Source of the DNA: Brevundimonas diminuta
GTDB taxonomy: Bacteria > Pseudomonadota > Alphaproteobacteria > Caulobacterales > Caulobacteraceae
Reading direction: 5' to 3'
DNA length: 64,000 nucleotides
NCBI RefSeq assembly: GCF_022654015.1
Contig: NZ_CP073063.1
Span: 2,618,501-2,682,500, forward strand
Shown: positions 60,353-64,000 of the stretch, piece after piece
Layout of the letters: the number at the start of each line of letters is the position of its first letter
How positions within the stretch are numbered: the stretch's first letter is position 1
Made by a program: the position numbers and the translations under genes
Notes under the pieces: generated by a model
What the model was told of the DNA's origin: nothing
What the model saw: the letters and a program-made list of their open reading frames with translations, nothing else
Databases searched by the model: none

Positions 60353-60943
60353 CTAGGAGAACGACGGCGAGCGACGATAGGCGTCCCAGCGAGCCTTGAG
60401 CCTCGCCACGCGCTCCTCGGCGCCAACAAGATCCCTCGCTCGCGTCACCCCCTCCGCGACGGTCTCCTCGGCAGCCTCAAGCTTGGGCCCCATTCTCATC
60501 ATATAGTGAGCCGTCCAATACCGGATCAGCATATCGCCGCAGTCAGCGCCGCCATGATGGAGCAGAGGCGCCAAGCCAATCTCCAGATCCCCTTCAGCAA
60601 ACAGGGCGAGGTCATCGATCAGGATATGCGGACCTAGCGCCTGCAAGGACGCTAGCACCCTGTCCACCAGCCATCCTGAAAGGTCGGCCAGATCCTCGGC
60701 GGTCATCTTCACCAACCCCCCATTGTCGGGATTGTCCCGTAGCTGTCGAACCCACACCATCAGCAATAGCGAAAGGATCGTGAGCGCGTCGCCGTTCAAG
60801 CCTTCACGGGCGGCGTTCTGCATAACCCTAAGCGATGCAAGCATGATCAACGGGTCGAGCTCTGCTGGCTCCAGATGCGACCCTGTTCCGATCATGAGCT
60901 GCAGTTCGGAGCTCATCTCGGAAATATCGATAAAATCAGCCAT
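60353..60943 (-). CDS. Hypothetical protein of the mobile segment
   Basis: A 196-residue, mostly helical protein starting MADFIDISEMSSELQLMIGT, with a Leu/Met-rich centre (GDALTILSLLLMVWVRQLRD) and a charged end (EERVARLKARWDAYR). The start at 60943 follows the divergent promoter region. No family recognised. It is divergent from a small XRE regulator with the operator between, a layout often seen for control units of mobile DNA. Confidence 0.6.
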   Translation of the reverse strand: MADFIDISEMSSELQLMIGTGSHLEPAELDPLIMLASLRVMQNAAREGLNGDALTILSLLLMVWVRQLRDNPDNGGLVKMTAEDLADLSGWLVDRVLASLQALGPHILIDDLALFAEGDLEIGLAPLLHHGGADCGDMLIRYWTAHYMMRMGPKLEAAEETVAEGVTRARDLVGAEERVARLKARWDAYRRSPSFS

Positions 60944-60961
60944 CACACCTCTCGCAGAAAT

Positions 60962-60976
60962 CACACTGATAGTGTG
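60962..60976. promoter_or_regulatory. Operator palindrome between divergent genes
   Basis: CACACT-GAT-AGTGTG, perfect 6-bp arms, 19 bp upstream of the 60943 start and 37 bp before the XRE gene at 61013. Likely binding site of that XRE protein. Confidence 0.55.
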
Positions 60977-61012
60977 TAGTGAAGATCGGGCGGCAGCCGC
61001 AAGTGCGGTTGT

Positions 61013-61243
61013 GTGGAAGTTGACGCTGAACTGCTGAGTTTTGGCCGCGCCGTCAGGACGCGACGCATTGCGCTCGGCCTCAGCCAAGAGGAGCTGGCGG
61101 ACAGAGCCGGGCTCCACCGAAATTATATCGGCGGCATTGAGCGCGGCGAACGCAACGTTGGCATCAAGGCGGTCTACGCTCTAGCAGCCGGCCTGGGCTG
61201 TGGGCCGTCTGAATTGTTCAATCAGACCGCACCGCCGCCTTAA
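61013..61243 (+). CDS. XRE family regulator (C.BclI-like)
   Basis: A 76-residue single-domain HTH protein: GRAVRTRRIALGLSQEELAD, RAGLHRNYIGGIERGERNVG and KAVYALAAGLGCGPSELF are the classical XRE helices, closest to controller (C) proteins and short phage-type repressors. GTG 61013 is the probable start. Divergent from the 196-residue gene with a palindrome between. Confidence 0.85.
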   Translation: MEVDAELLSFGRAVRTRRIALGLSQEELADRAGLHRNYIGGIERGERNVGIKAVYALAAGLGCGPSELFNQTAPPP

Positions 61244-61330
61244 CCTTCCCTTAACCGACGGCTTAGAAATCTGATCGAGCCGTAAGACCGATCCTGAACC
61301 ATCGTTTAATTTAACCGAGAGTTTAGGATA

Positions 61331-61642
61331 ATGAATGAATCAATAGAGGCTTCAACAGAAGCCACCACCACTACCTGTTTGGAGAGGTTTACCCCAACCA
61401 CTCCAACAGTATGCCATCGCCACTCCTACGACGAGGCTACGGCCTTAAACCCCCCGCAGGATTGTGCAGTCAAATCCACTGAGGTCATACTCAACACCGC
61501 TCGCGCGATCAGCGTATGCGATGCGATATGGCCGAGCAGCCGCGTTGCAGTCGCCGAGTCCCTTCTCGACGAGTTGGCTCGCATCCTTGCGCATATGACG
61601 CTCGATATGCACCGTGGCGATCTTCCATCGCCCGGAGCCTAA
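61331..61642 (+). CDS. Hypothetical protein upstream of recombinase
   Basis: A 103-residue protein with a Thr-rich N-terminus (NESIEASTEATTTTCLERFT) and a helical C-terminal half (AVAESLLDELARILAHMTLD). Starts at ATG 61331 and ends 4 bp before the recombinase relic. No family recognised; the AT-rich leader and low codon bias fit acquired DNA. Confidence 0.5.
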   Translation: MNESIEASTEATTTTCLERFTPTTPTVCHRHSYDEATALNPPQDCAVKSTEVILNTARAISVCDAIWPSSRVAVAESLLDELARILAHMTLDMHRGDLPSPGA

Positions 61643-61646
61643 GCTG

Positions 61647-63307
<1,661 letters not shown>

Positions 63308-63380
63308 GCAAACGGTAGTGTATCGTGAAGGAAGAACGGTTCGAGAAGAGCCCGCTAGGGCTGCGCAATCATTCTGTCCG

Positions 63381-63503
63381 CCTGGTAGACCCGGCGGCGA
63401 CCTACTCTCCCGCGCCTTGAGACGAAGTACCATTGGCTCTGGAGGGCTTAACGACCGAGTTCGGAATGGGATCGGGTGGGGAACCTCCGACATAGCCACC
63501 AGG
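63381..63503 (-). rRNA. rrf: 5S ribosomal RNA
   Basis: On the minus strand the 5' end CCTGGTGGCTATG pairs with the 3' end CTACCAGG; the conserved ACCCGATCCCATTCCGAAC core is intact. About 120 nt; ends estimated from the terminal stem. Confidence 0.95.
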
Positions 63504-63637
63504 TCAACCAGGGGGACAGAAGGATTGCAGATCCAAGCTCAAGCAGCGCGAAGCGAGTTAGCTTGAACAAGGATGAGAAGACATTGTCTGCGATCGTTCT
63601 GGTCTGAACGATCATCGAATGAGTTTTGCTGAGAAAC

Positions 63638-64000
<363 letters not shown>

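Overview
The window is a GC-rich alphaproteobacterial chromosome segment. Gene content points to the Caulobacterales, most likely Brevundimonas: Caulobacter-type SOS boxes (GAAC-N7-GAAC), EcfG-type general-stress promoters (GGAAC-N16/17-CGTT), an imuA-imuB/dnaE2 mutasome, FNR/FixK boxes of the TTGAT-N4-ATCAA type, and an rRNA operon ending in 5S then tRNA-fMet. The genus is an inference from gene content; no phylogeny was run.

Layout. 1-5.9 kb: carbohydrate and redox block (GH15 enzyme cut by the window edge, two SDRs, a GMC oxidoreductase and an unusual alpha/beta-hydrolase fused to a gluconate-dehydrogenase-subunit-3 domain). 6.0-9.3 kb: Mfd-like helicase. 9.4-9.9 kb: decayed copy of a two-gene cassette that is intact at 32.7-33.5 kb. 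10.2-12.6 kb: cobalamin riboswitch driving mesX-mesD, a B12- and folate-independent methionine synthase, followed by a frameshifted tandem hot-dog thioesterase. 13.9-18.6 kb: XRE/DUF2975 pair, HEXXH membrane protein, serine hydrolase, phospholipase D, lipoprotein. 19-21.6 kb: aldehyde dehydrogenase with its GAF-Fis regulator. 21.7-31 kb: microaerobic block (ompW, hemN, cydX, cydB, cydA, divergent cydD-cydC, then a [4Fe-4S] FNR-type regulator) with a perfect FNR box between cydA and cydD.

31.3-35.8 kb: small genes with an SRAP protein, the DUF1810 cassette, and SOS-controlled imuA-imuB. 36-39.2 kb: SemiSWEET, DUF3182 plus hydrolase, and a DUF2171 stress operon. 39.4-45.7 kb: a tightly overlapping seven-gene operon on the minus strand (three or four glycosyltransferases, an acyl-CoA dehydrogenase-like protein, a PIG-L deacetylase, a methyltransferase). 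It looks like a dedicated pathway for an unknown glycoconjugate and has an EcfG-like promoter; it is the best candidate here for an undescribed system. 45.9-53.3 kb: stress block with three Crp/Fnr regulators, Mn-catalase, hemerythrin, SRPBCC protein and Zn-dependent alcohol dehydrogenase.

53.5-59.9 kb: DNA-repair block (SGNH hydrolase, exonuclease III, alkB-dinB, divergent dnaE2). 60-63.3 kb: lower-GC remnant of an integrative element (XRE pair, small gene, multiply broken serine recombinase) ending against tRNA-fMet. 63.2-64 kb: tRNA-fMet, 5S and the 3' part of 23S rRNA, all on the minus strand. Several genes in the window carry single-base frameshifts; some could be assembly errors, but the recombinase also carries a nonsense codon.
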